DNA of 64,000 nucleotides, from assembly GCF_905207245.1 (NCBI RefSeq), contig NZ_CAJLKP010000019.1, positions 1-64,000 on the forward strand, given 5' to 3'. The notes under the pieces were generated by a model. It searched no databases. It saw only the letters and a program-made list of their open reading frames with translations, and was not told where the DNA came from. The stretch comes from an uncultured Bacteroides sp. Lineage in GTDB: Bacteria; Bacteroidota; Bacteroidia; Bacteroidales; Bacteroidaceae. This document shows, piece by piece, positions 8,008 to 15,252 of this stretch; positions within the stretch are counted from its first letter, which is position 1; each line of letters opens with the position of its first letter. Position numbers and translations under genes: made by a program.

Positions 8008-8703
8008 TTATAATTCCAATCCCATTTTATAGGCGTTATCCAGATGTTTCATGTCAATCTGTCTTGCCAATTCTTCGCATCCCGTGCAGCCTCCGGCGCA
8101 ATACACTCCTTTCTCATTGCCGCCTAACACTTGGCTTATCAGCCGGAAATAGCGTGTGGGTTGCTCAAAAGTCGTATCATTGTCATCGCCGGCTGTCATT
8201 AACAGGACCGTATCTTTCGAAGGATATTTGTCATCGGTGGAGATGGCGTAAAGCCTTTCGATGAATGCTTTCAATCTGGATGTTATGGTCCAGAAATAGA
8301 GCGGCGAAGCCATCACTACAGTATCACATTCGGCTAATAAGGGATATAGGTCCTGCATATCATCCCGGATTGCACATTTATGGGTATGACGTTGGCACAA
8401 TCCACATCCCCGGCACCCCTCAATGCACATACTTCCCAAATACACTTTCGTAACGGAATGGCCCTTTTCCACCAATCCTTTGATGTAAGCATCGGTCAGA
8501 CGGTCGGTATTGCCGAACCTTGTTCCTGCACTCATCAGGACAAGCACGTTCTTCTTGTTTCCTTGATGTATCTTTTCTATGAGCGGAGGAAACGGATCTT
8601 CTGCCGGCTCCTTATCGCTTAGGAAACGATGAATGGTTGCACCGCCTAATAGCACGCCTCCGGTGGTTATCAGCGTATTCTTCAAGAAGTTCCTTCTTTC
8701 CAT
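8008..8703 (-). CDS. Exported flavodoxin-like FMN oxidoreductase with twin-arginine-like leader
   Basis: The N-terminus ERRNFLKNT followed by a hydrophobic stretch to about residue 27 fits a Tat signal. The mature part is an NADPH-dependent FMN reductase/flavodoxin fold: VLVLMSAGTRFGNTDRLTDA (phosphate loop), a Cys motif CIEGCRGCGLCQRHTHKC as in iron-sulfur flavoproteins, and MASPLYFWTITSRLKAF at the flavin site. Electron transfer or quinone/aldehyde detoxification in the envelope is inferred. Its ATG overlaps the stop of the upstream lipoprotein gene by one base. Confidence 0.82.
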   Translation of the reverse strand: MERRNFLKNTLITTGGVLLGGATIHRFLSDKEPAEDPFPPLIEKIHQGNKKNVLVLMSAGTRFGNTDRLTDAYIKGLVEKGHSVTKVYLGSMCIEGCRGCGLCQRHTHKCAIRDDMQDLYPLLAECDTVVMASPLYFWTITSRLKAFIERLYAISTDDKYPSKDTVLLMTAGDDNDTTFEQPTRYFRLISQVLGGNEKGVYCAGGCTGCEELARQIDMKHLDNAYKMGLEL

Positions 8704-9242
8704 TACTGTAGTTCGAACGTTACGGTTACACTGCCCGAACCAAGGGCGGGTGCCAGTCCCGAAGGATTGTTTACACGTCCCAGGCGGGTGTAGCTGTAGG
8801 ATGTTGAAAAGGTCTCATAAAAAAGTACCAGACAGGAGCCGCCGTAAAGCATCAGGTCACCCGTGCGGATGGTTCCCGGGTTGGAAGATGCGGTGGGCAG
8901 GTTTCCCGATAGGTAGAAGTACTTTTCGTTGCCGTTCAGTTCGGACATGTTTATGGTCATAGGCAGTAATGCCTTGAAGGCTGTTGCCGCCGCATTGTTT
9001 TCCAGTGTGGCGGTGAATGAGGCGGAGCCGACTGTTATTTTTAGATTGTTGCTCATAGGATTATCGTCGTCGTCATCATCGTCATTACCGGGATTAACCG
9101 GGGGATTGTCATCGTCCGTACTTCCCGGAGGTATCTGCTGCCCTGTTTCGGGTATAGGAGCATCGTCGCTGCATGAGGTGCCCCAAACGGACAATGTCAA
9201 CGTCATAAAAATGAGTACTAAGTAATATTTCATAATCTTCAC
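8703..9242 (-). CDS. Lipoprotein with cyclophilin-like domain
   Basis: A lipoprotein signal peptide ends at Cys24 (lipobox VWGTSC). An acidic linker follows with a run of seven aspartates. From about residue 68 the sequence LKITVGSASFTATLENNAAA ... ALLPMTINMSELNGNEKYFY ... TIRTGDLMLYG resembles the cyclophilin-like fold family found beside AraC regulators and oxidoreductases in many bacteria. A peptidyl-prolyl isomerase role is not shown. Start may be ATG 9242 or 9233 (MKYYLVL). It lies between the hydrolase (4-bp gap) and the flavodoxin. Confidence 0.8.
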   Translation of the reverse strand: MKIMKYYLVLIFMTLTLSVWGTSCSDDAPIPETGQQIPPGSTDDDNPPVNPGNDDDDDDDNPMSNNLKITVGSASFTATLENNAAATAFKALLPMTINMSELNGNEKYFYLSGNLPTASSNPGTIRTGDLMLYGGSCLVLFYETFSTSYSYTRLGRVNNPSGLAPALGSGSVTVTFELQ

Positions 9243-9246
9243 GGTA

Positions 9247-10275
9247 TTATTTCAGGTATTCCTTAAAGAAAGAATCCAGCTTGTCGAACGGGATGAGGCT
9301 GACCCGGTCGTAAAGGTCCACATGGCCTGCACTGGGCACGATGTATAATTCCTTGGGTTCGGCAGCCTTGCTGTAGGCATCTTCGCTGAATTCGCGTGAG
9401 TGTGCATTCTCTCCGGTGATGAAGAGCATGGGGCGCGGTGAGATGGTCTCGATATCGGCAAACGGATAGAAGTTCATGAACTTCGTGTTGCTTGCCAGGG
9501 TGGGGTGCGTGGTGGTCAGGGGCGTTGCACCTTCGGGGGTGAATTCTCCGCGTCCGGTACGGTAGAATTCATAAAACTCGCGTTCGATAGGAGAGGAGTT
9601 AGGCGTCAGTTCGTGTACGGTGCCGCCGGTGTATTTCGTTTCTCCACCCAGAAATTCCGCATAGCGTTGTTCGGCGGCTTCGGCAATGATTTGTTTCCTT
9701 TGTTCCAGGGTCAGCGTGTGTTTCAGTCCGTTGCGGCTTGCTGTACCCATATTATACATGCTGATGGTTACAATGGCTTTCAGGCGTGGGTCGATTTTTG
9801 CCGCACTGATGGCGAAACTTCCACTGCCGCAGATACCGATTACGCCGATACGATTGCGGTCGACGAACGGGCGTGTGCCGAGGAAATCGACTGCTGCGCT
9901 GAAGTCTTCCGCATAAATCTCCGGAGAAACGGTGTTGCGTGGTTCTCCTTCACTTTCTCCCCAAAAGGACAGGTCGATGGCGAGGGTTACGAAACCGCGT
10001 TCGGCCATCTTGGTGGCATAGAGATTTGCACTTTGTTCTTTGACTGCCCCCATAGGGTGCCCGACGATGATTGCGGGATACTTTTCTCTTGCTTTCATTT
10101 CTTTCGGCAGGAAAAGGTTTCCGGTCACTTTCATTTTGTACTGGTTGGAGAAGGATGCTTTCTCCATGTTGACAAGAGTACTTTTATAAAAGTTGTCCGC
10201 ATCTGTTTGTGCAAAGGATAGGCTTGTGCCGAGTGTCACTAAAAATGACGCTGCTACTGATAGTATTCGTTTCAT
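9247..10275 (-). CDS. Secreted alpha/beta hydrolase (dienelactone-hydrolase/YcjY-like)
   Basis: The start is taken at ATG 10275 because it opens a clear signal peptide (MKRILSVAASFLVTLGTSLSFAQ) and sits below the promoter; the longer frame from 10326 runs back to the promoter. Mature signatures: AIIVGHPMGAVKEQ (oxyanion region), GVIGICGSGSFA where the nucleophile elbow has Cys in GxCxS, and the histidine in SAGHVDLYD. This resembles the YcjY/DLH-like hydrolases. The substrate is unknown. It is the first gene of the operon controlled by the operator at 10354-10391. Confidence 0.85.
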   Translation of the reverse strand: MKRILSVAASFLVTLGTSLSFAQTDADNFYKSTLVNMEKASFSNQYKMKVTGNLFLPKEMKAREKYPAIIVGHPMGAVKEQSANLYATKMAERGFVTLAIDLSFWGESEGEPRNTVSPEIYAEDFSAAVDFLGTRPFVDRNRIGVIGICGSGSFAISAAKIDPRLKAIVTISMYNMGTASRNGLKHTLTLEQRKQIIAEAAEQRYAEFLGGETKYTGGTVHELTPNSSPIEREFYEFYRTGRGEFTPEGATPLTTTHPTLASNTKFMNFYPFADIETISPRPMLFITGENAHSREFSEDAYSKAAEPKELYIVPSAGHVDLYDRVSLIPFDKLDSFFKEYLK

Positions 10276-10323
10276 ATACGCTTTGTTTTTGGTGATTAAA
10301 TTGATTCTCTGTTTTCTACAATG

Positions 10324-10391
10324 CAAATGTACGATGGAGTAAGCATACTGTTTGTAGACAGATTACGGACATGATAACCCGAATTACAGAT
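10324..10391 (-). promoter_or_regulatory. Promoter and tandem operator of the hydrolase operon
   Basis: The -7 element TACATTTG lies at 10331-10324 on the minus strand. Upstream of it, written on the plus strand, are ATTACGG (10362-10368) and ATAACCCGAATTACAG (10374-10389); the ATTACRG cores are exactly 21 bp apart. The same two-unit arrangement occurs before the iron alcohol dehydrogenase gene and the AraC pair, so it is the likely binding site of those AraC proteins. Confidence 0.7.
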
Positions 10392-10520
10392 TATGAAGAA
10401 ATGAGTGGGGAGTGCGTCAATTGATATAAGGCATCCGGCTTCATTGCATTGTGATGCGGTTTCGTGGTTGGGAATTGACGCGGATAAAAGAAGTGTAATG
10501 GCGGACGACGGATATATGAA

Positions 10521-10557
10521 AAAAGCTCCGGCATGCAGTAGCATTGCCGGAGTTTTT
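10521..10557. terminator. Terminator-like hairpin between divergent genes
   Basis: Stem CTCCGGCA (10526-10533) / TGCCGGAG (10545-10552) with an A-run before and a T-run after. No plus-strand gene ends here, so it may insulate the toxin promoter from antisense transcription or be the remnant of a lost gene. The -7 element of the toxin module starts 7 bp after the stem. Confidence 0.6.
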
Positions 10558-10558
10558 G

Positions 10559-10566
10559 TATCTTTG
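10559..10566 (+). promoter_or_regulatory. -7 element for the zeta-toxin module
   Basis: TATCTTTG, 25 bp before the ATG at 10592. No convincing -33 TTG is at normal distance; the usual position falls inside the hairpin at 10526-10552. Confidence 0.6.
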
Positions 10567-10591
10567 GGGCATTGAATAAAAAGAAAAGTTT

Positions 10592-10798
10592 ATGTCAGAG
10601 AAAGAAATGAATGCTTATCGTTTGACCGGGATGGAAGAACCTACAGATGCCATGCTTGCCCAGCTAATGAGTGAGGTGGCAAAAGACGCTAAACATAAAG
10701 CGATGGAGGCTACGGAAAAGTTTTTCAAGCAATTGGATGAAACTGTAACCTTGCGTAAGCGGGAGTGGGCGAAGAAACGTAGTGAAAGGAAGAAATGA
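10592..10798 (+). CDS. Putative antitoxin partner of the zeta toxin (68 aa)
   Basis: A short, highly charged, helical protein (MSEKEMNAYRLTG..., then KHKAMEATEKFFKQLDETVTLRKREWAKKR) ending four bases inside the toxin gene (ATGA overlap). This order and coupling are typical of toxin-antitoxin pairs. Unlike many antitoxins it has no visible DNA-binding motif, and it is not clearly like the epsilon antitoxin of streptococcal plasmids. The antitoxin role is inferred from position and size. Confidence 0.65.
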   Translation: MSEKEMNAYRLTGMEEPTDAMLAQLMSEVAKDAKHKAMEATEKFFKQLDETVTLRKREWAKKRSERKK

Positions 10799-11424
10799 TG
10801 GAAACTACTCTTCATAAGCCGGTGCTGATTGTTATAGCCGGACCGAACGGTTCGGGGAAGACTTCTGTGACCTCTAAAATTCTTCATCACGAGTGGATGG
10901 AAGATGCTGTTTATATTAATCCGGATATTGTAGCGCAAGATAAATTCGGCGACTGGAATTCACGGGAAGCTATCATACAGTCTGTGCAATACTGTGAAAA
11001 GCTGCGGGAGGAATGTCTTGTAGAACGCAGAAGTATTATATTTGAAACGGTTCTCTCTGTAGAAGATAAAATTGATTATGTGATGCGGGCGAAAGAGGCC
11101 GGTTTCTTCGTTCGTTTTTTCTTCGTCTGTACGGCACATCCTACTATTAATGCTGCACGTATTGCACGCAGAGTGATGGAAGGGGGGCATGATGTTCCTA
11201 TCACCAAGATTATTTCGCGTTACGATAAGTCCATAGCCAATGGTTGCATTGTTTCCGAATTAGCGGACAGAACTTACGTTTATGATAATTCTGTTGATAA
11301 TGCAGATGCCTGCTTACTATTCAGATTAAGAGATGGAAAATTGGTGAAGAAATATGTAGAGGATATTCCCAGATGGGCTCAACCCATCTATAAAGGAGGT
11401 CTTGAAGAAAATCCGTTGGGATAG
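10795..11424 (+). CDS. Zeta-toxin family kinase
   Basis: A 209-aa P-loop protein. Walker A is GPNGSGKTS at residues 16-24, followed by INPD (D44), a glutamate in IIFETV (E84) and the basic helix ARIARRVMEGGHDVP (about 120-134), the usual layout of zeta/PezT toxins and related kinases. Zeta toxins phosphorylate UDP-N-acetylglucosamine and block wall synthesis. Some chromosomal relatives are not proven toxic, so the target here is open. It forms an operon with the 68-aa upstream gene and ends before a strong bidirectional terminator. Confidence 0.85.
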   Translation: MMETTLHKPVLIVIAGPNGSGKTSVTSKILHHEWMEDAVYINPDIVAQDKFGDWNSREAIIQSVQYCEKLREECLVERRSIIFETVLSVEDKIDYVMRAKEAGFFVRFFFVCTAHPTINAARIARRVMEGGHDVPITKIISRYDKSIANGCIVSELADRTYVYDNSVDNADACLLFRLRDGKLVKKYVEDIPRWAQPIYKGGLEENPLG

Positions 11425-11446
11425 AGGCCGACGGCCTTGTAAAATC

Positions 11447-11496
11447 AAAAGAGAGGCGTCCGGCGGTTGGTGGTAGCGGCGCACGCCTCTCTTTTT
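11447..11496. terminator. Bidirectional terminator between toxin and nuclease genes
   Basis: A 13-bp stem (AAAAGAGAGGCGT at 11447-11459 / ACGCCTCTCTTTT at 11483-11495) with a 23-nt loop and T-runs on both strands. It serves the converging genes on each side. Confidence 0.85.
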
Positions 11497-11518
11497 GATA
11501 ACAATTTGTTTTCTCTCT

Positions 11519-12433
11519 TTATAGATTGGCAATCTCTTCGGCAGTTAAACCGGTAATATCGGCAATCGTCGCGTAATCCAATCCTCTATCTTTCATCTTC
11601 CGGGCATTGGAGAGGCGCTCTTGCTCAACGCCTTCTTTTATGCCTTCTTCTCTACCTTCTTCTCTACCTTCTTCTCTTCCTTCGAGCCTTCCTTCCAATT
11701 TGGCCGAGTCTATTACATCATTTTGAATCATTACTGAATCCAGATGCCTGTCATACGCCAGACGTTCTTGTGGCGTCATGGAGTAATATTTCAATTTCTC
11801 ACGCGCCTCTTCCAGACCGGGAGCCGTAGTGTCCGGACGTATTATTCCGCTCTTCAGATAGCTCATCCATTCCTCCAAAGGTGTAACGGCCACCTGGTTG
11901 AACTCATTAACACGGATAAGGACGTATTCCGGAAAAATATCAGCGGGCATGCGCGTTACGATGGCATTCTTTTCCTTGACGTTGACTTGCAGTTTATCCC
12001 CTGTATGTACGCCAATAAAATTATTTTGTCCGTAATACAGATAGTCGCTGCCGATGCCGATGTCGAAATACAGGATGCTGATGGAGTATATCTTCTTCAC
12101 ATGATAATACGCCTCTCCCAGCGAAATGTGCTCGGTGATGGCTTTCGCCACTCCGTAAAGGATGCGTTCCAGATAATAGAGTTCGCGTGTGTTTTGTATT
12201 TCGATGATGATGATTTCATCCTTACTGTTGCGTGCCTTAATATCTACACGATTAAATTTATCATCGGCGGTCTGCTGGTTACTTTCACTTTCGAGTATCT
12301 CAAGGATAGTGACTTTTTCCTTCAGGAATACAGTCAGGAAGCCTTCAAGCACGCCAAAGTTTGCTTTTTGACGCAAAAGGCGCTTGATGGCCCAATCAAA
12401 TCGTATGTATCTGTCTTCCAATTTACTTTCCAT
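11519..12433 (-). CDS. Rpn-like PD-(D/E)XK nuclease-family protein (PDDEXK_2)
   Basis: 304 aa from ATG 12433. This start is fixed by an AGGAGG Shine-Dalgarno six bases upstream (12445-12440) and by the promoter at 12461-12490; the longer frame from 12490 overlaps the -33 element. Residues 5-60 (RYIRFDWAIKRLLRQKANFGVLEGFL) and DKFNRVDIKARNSKDEIIIIEIQNT carry the D...ExQ nuclease core of the Rpn/transposase-like PDDEXK_2 group. A C-terminal low-complexity stretch repeats GREE (EGREEGREEGREEG), then an HTH-like end (YATIADITGLTAEEI). A possible DNA recombination or defence role is inferred from the family. Confidence 0.85.
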   Translation of the reverse strand: MESKLEDRYIRFDWAIKRLLRQKANFGVLEGFLTVFLKEKVTILEILESESNQQTADDKFNRVDIKARNSKDEIIIIEIQNTRELYYLERILYGVAKAITEHISLGEAYYHVKKIYSISILYFDIGIGSDYLYYGQNNFIGVHTGDKLQVNVKEKNAIVTRMPADIFPEYVLIRVNEFNQVAVTPLEEWMSYLKSGIIRPDTTAPGLEEAREKLKYYSMTPQERLAYDRHLDSVMIQNDVIDSAKLEGRLEGREEGREEGREEGIKEGVEQERLSNARKMKDRGLDYATIADITGLTAEEIANL

Positions 12434-12439
12434 AATCAT

Positions 12440-12490
12440 CCTCCTTTTTTTAGAACAAAGCAAAGGTATTGCTTTTACTTTGAAAAGCAA
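12440..12490 (-). promoter_or_regulatory. Promoter and ribosome binding site of the Rpn-like gene
   Basis: -7 TACCTTTG (12468-12461), -33 TTG (12490-12488) at 19-bp spacing, and a full AGGAGG site (12445-12440). A strong Shine-Dalgarno is unusual in this window, which may mark the gene as horizontally acquired or highly translated. Confidence 0.75.
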
Positions 12491-12701
12491 TGCGACCGGA
12501 AGACATTTTCTTTTCCGTCATCGTTTTTTTACATCATTTCCATCATTGAAATGCTCCGCAGACTGCCGCACCCACCGTCGTACCCAGATTGGCGGATAAC
12601 AGGAATAAGCCGTCAGCGAAATCCGGATTAAACCTCAAACCGAAGAAGTATGTTTGCCATAAGCTTTGATATGACCTATTACACCTTTATTCTGAAAATA
12701 A

Positions 12702-12749
12702 AAGCGCAAACAGACTATGGAAACACATCGTTTCAGTCTGTTTACGCTT
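12702..12749 (-). terminator. Hairpin downstream of the flavodoxin gene
   Basis: A 15-bp stem (12702-12716 / 12735-12749) with one position that pairs G-U only in minus-strand RNA, followed on that strand by CTTTTATTTTC. It lies 36 bp past the stop of the gene ending at 12786. Confidence 0.6.
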
Positions 12750-12785
12750 CTCTGTGAGAACTCAATGGTTCTATTATGATTTCAA

Positions 12786-13400
12786 TTAACGGATAAAGTT
12801 TGTCCGTACCAAAGGTTCTGCTTCAGGGTGTTGCTGCCCGTCAGCCGTATTTTTCAATAACCAGGCCATATTTCTGCCTAACATTCGCATAGTCTGTAAT
12901 CCTTCCGCATCTTGCAGGACATCGCCCGGCATCATTCCATGAATAATATTCCAATATTGGGAAGAAACAACAGGCATATGGTTTATTGTGAAATACTTAT
13001 TCAATCTGTCAAGAGTAGCACTGGCTCCACCTCTCCGGCAAACAGCTATTGCTGTAGCCGGTTTGTACTCCATCAACTCCGAGCTTGAATAGAAAAGACG
13101 GTCTAACAGGGCGCACAGCGAACCATTGGGACCGGCGTAATAGGTCGGTGAGCCTACTACCAGTCCGTCAATACCTTCTTCCAGTTTCTGGCGGATGTTG
13201 TTGTACAATTCGTCTTTAAAGATACACCGTCCCAATTCAGTGCAGCGATTGCAGGCTATGCAACCTTGTACGGCTTTTGTTCCGATAGAAATGATTTCTG
13301 TTTCTACTCCGTTTTCATTCAGCGCCTTTGCTACCTCCGATAAAGCCAAATGTGTATTTCCGTTTTTCCGGGGACTTCCATTTATCAGTAATACTTTCAT
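12786..13400 (-). CDS. Flavodoxin-family NAD(P)H-dependent FMN oxidoreductase
   Basis: A 204-aa cytoplasmic flavoprotein. MKVLLINGSPRKNGNTHLAL is the FMN phosphate-binding loop. GCIACNRCTELGRCIFKDEL is the Cys motif of iron-sulfur flavoprotein relatives, and VVGSPTYYAGPNGSLCALLDR forms the flavin isoalloxazine pocket. Relatives reduce quinones, nitro or azo compounds, or pass electrons. It lies 98 bp downstream of the iron alcohol dehydrogenase gene on the same strand, with no clear promoter in between, so it may be read from that promoter. Confidence 0.88.
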   Translation of the reverse strand: MKVLLINGSPRKNGNTHLALSEVAKALNENGVETEIISIGTKAVQGCIACNRCTELGRCIFKDELYNNIRQKLEEGIDGLVVGSPTYYAGPNGSLCALLDRLFYSSSELMEYKPATAIAVCRRGGASATLDRLNKYFTINHMPVVSSQYWNIIHGMMPGDVLQDAEGLQTMRMLGRNMAWLLKNTADGQQHPEAEPLVRTNFIR

Positions 13401-13498
13401 CTTTTTTCTTCTTGATATTAATTATATTCGTCAGACTTTGAAGCGTATATTTATATTAAAAACACTGGCATGACTTATAAGGTTCGCCCATCCATCCA

Positions 13499-14680
13499 TC
13501 AACGATAGGATTTGTCGAAAATTCCCGCGCAATCTTCATCTGTCATTTCGCAAGGATTGGCAAGGAATAATCCTCCCTGCATGGAGCGGGCGCCTCGGGC
13601 AAGCGTCATGGATTCTTCTTTCCGGAACCCGTAATCGCTCATCTTCAAATCGGCCACACCGCAATCCTCCTGCAATTTGACAAGTGCCGTGATGAAATCT
13701 TCCGGCTTGTCGGCATTTTCAATGCCCATTGCTTTTGCCATTTTGATGAACTGCTCGTCGCAGGCATGACGCTCGATGAAGAACTCATAGAAAGCCTTGG
13801 AAATCATAATCAGCCCTGCACCGTGAGGAAGATTGTGATGATAGGCGCTCATGGAGTGTTCCATGGAATGTTCGGCCGTGGTGCTTGTCAGTTGCATGGT
13901 GATGCCTGCCATTGTGCTGCCATAAGCGACGCGTTCTCTTGCTTCCATATCATTTCCGTCTCTGACTGCACGTGGCAGGTATTTCGTGATATTCTCGATG
14001 GCGGACAATGCAATCGCTTCGCTCAGAATATTTACACCGTTGCTTATCATTACCTCTGTGTTGTGGAACAAAGCATCAAATCCCTGGTATGCCGTGTATT
14101 TGGCGGGAACGGTTCGCATCAGTTCCGGGTCTACGATGGCAAGAACGGGAGTCAGTTCCGGTGCGCCGAAACCGATTTTCTCATTCGTGTCGGGATTGGA
14201 GATAACGCCCCAGCAATTGATTTCGGAGCCTGTTCCTGAAGTTGTGGCAATGGTAACTATGGGCAATCCCGGATTTTTCAGTGGCATTGCTTTGCCGGTG
14301 CCGCCAAAAACATAATCCCATAAGTCGCCCGGATTCGTTGCCATTGCCGCTATTGCGACTGATGCATCGAGTACGGCACCTCCTCCGAGAGCCAGAATAA
14401 AATCGCAGGTATTTTCTTTGGCAAAAGCGGCTCCTTCCATGACGACGCTTTTGTACGGGTTTTCCATAATCTTGTCGAAGATGGCATACTCTATGCCGGC
14501 CTTTTCCAATTGTTCAATCGTGCGGTCGAGCGAACCGTTGACCTTGGTCGACTTACCATTTGAAATCAAAAGTAGGGCTTTCTTGCCGGGCATTGTCTGC
14601 TTGTGCAGATTGTTCAGTTCGCCTGCGCCGAATAGGATGCGGGTAGGGTTGTAAAAAGAAAAATTCATTCTTGTATTCAT
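13499..14680 (-). CDS. Iron-containing alcohol dehydrogenase, YqhD/BDH-like aldehyde reductase
   Basis: A 393-aa group III dehydrogenase. NFSFYNPTRILFGAGEL starts the domain (ATG at 14668 is an alternative start). The NAD(P) loop is ALGGGAVLDASVAIA, and ATTSGTGSEINCWGVI is the conserved family signature. Metal ligands are seen as Asp and His in GFDALFHNTEV and two His in AEHSMEHSMSAYHHNLPHGAG. The layout is closest to NADPH-dependent butanol dehydrogenase/YqhD, which reduce toxic aldehydes. E. coli yqhD is controlled by the AraC protein YqhC; here two AraC genes lie divergently upstream, with shared operators. Confidence 0.9.
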   Translation of the reverse strand: MNTRMNFSFYNPTRILFGAGELNNLHKQTMPGKKALLLISNGKSTKVNGSLDRTIEQLEKAGIEYAIFDKIMENPYKSVVMEGAAFAKENTCDFILALGGGAVLDASVAIAAMATNPGDLWDYVFGGTGKAMPLKNPGLPIVTIATTSGTGSEINCWGVISNPDTNEKIGFGAPELTPVLAIVDPELMRTVPAKYTAYQGFDALFHNTEVMISNGVNILSEAIALSAIENITKYLPRAVRDGNDMEARERVAYGSTMAGITMQLTSTTAEHSMEHSMSAYHHNLPHGAGLIMISKAFYEFFIERHACDEQFIKMAKAMGIENADKPEDFITALVKLQEDCGVADLKMSDYGFRKEESMTLARGARSMQGGLFLANPCEMTDEDCAGIFDKSYR

Positions 14681-14745
14681 ACGTCTTTCAGTTATTTAAT
14701 TTGTAATCGTTTTAATGGTTCTCCATAGGGAACTATCGGATGCTG

Positions 14746-14811
14746 CAAAATTAGCTGTCTTCATGTTATTGCAGGATACCCGGATTACAGATTGAATAAC
14801 CCTTTTTACAG
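14746..14811 (-). promoter_or_regulatory. Promoter and tandem operator of the iron alcohol dehydrogenase gene
   Basis: The -7 element TAATTTTG lies at 14753-14746 (minus). Next to the -33 position are two plus-strand units, ATACCCGGATTACAG (14776-14790) and ATAACCCTTTTTACAG (14796-14811), whose ACAG cores are 21 bp apart. The spacing to the -7 element is nearly the same as at the hydrolase operon. Confidence 0.72.
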
Positions 14812-14860
14812 TTTCTGCGTATTCTCGCTCAGAAATGAGCAAAAGCGATTCAGTTGTGCT

Positions 14861-14959
14861 ATCTGTCATCCTGAGCTTGTCGAAGGATCTACTCTCTTAG
14901 CATAAGGCTGCGCTATACAGCAGAGGAAGAGATTCTTCGACAAGCTCAGAATGACAGAT
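14861..14959. repeat. MITE-like inverted repeat element (99 bp)
   Basis: Arms of 30 bp (14861-14890 and 14930-14959) match as reverse complements with two differences. They contain the words TCCTGAGCTTGTCGAAGGAT and ATTCTTCGACAAGCTCAGAA. I recall this word family as a dispersed intergenic repeat in many bacterial genomes. The 39-bp centre has its own small CTGC/GCAG stem. It has no coding potential and no transposase is near. Confidence 0.8.
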
Positions 14960-15007
14960 AGTCCGCAAATCATTTCATTCAAATCTGGTATAGAAATGAA
15001 GGAAATT

Positions 15008-15124
15008 CAGTTGACAAGGGAACGAGTTGACAAGGGGACAAGGGGCTGCACAATGCTTCTATACCGCATGGAACCTTGTTCCCTTGTCAACTTGTCCCCT
15101 TGTCAACTTGTTACCTCGTCAACT
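15008..15124. repeat. Imperfect inverted array of GTTGACAAGGG units
   Basis: The left half carries GTTGACAAGGG and GACAAGGGG units, and the right half carries their reverse complements CCCTTGTCAAC and CCCCTTGTCAAC, ending in CGTCAACTG. About six units form two head-to-tail runs facing each other around CTGCACAATGCTTCTATACC. It is noncoding and probably a dispersed repeat or hairpin element. It lies directly upstream of the AraC operator. Confidence 0.75.
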
Positions 15125-15156
15125 GATTCATAACCGCTCAGTAATGAATGAAAGTT

Positions 15157-15229
15157 ATACCCCAATTACAGATAGTATAACCCTTATTACAGACACCTTA
15201 TTATTCTGAAAAAATAATTCATATCTTTG
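15157..15229 (+). promoter_or_regulatory. Promoter and tandem operator of the AraC pair
   Basis: Two units, ATACCCCAATTACAG (15157-15171) and ATAACCCTTATTACAG (15177-15192), have cores exactly 21 bp apart. They are followed by the -7 element TATCTTTG at 15222-15229. The operator abuts the -33 region, the usual place for AraC-type control, and would give autoregulation. Confidence 0.75.
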
Positions 15230-15252
15230 CTGCTGTTCAAATACTTAGGATT

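Noticed and set aside
10296..10544. Possible small minus-strand gene upstream of the hydrolase operon
   Set aside because: It runs through the operator, the -7 element and the terminator hairpin, with no homology or ribosome binding site.
11640..11705. Short tandem repeats as a possible CRISPR array
   Set aside because: Units are adjacent, coding and only 12 bp, with no spacers.
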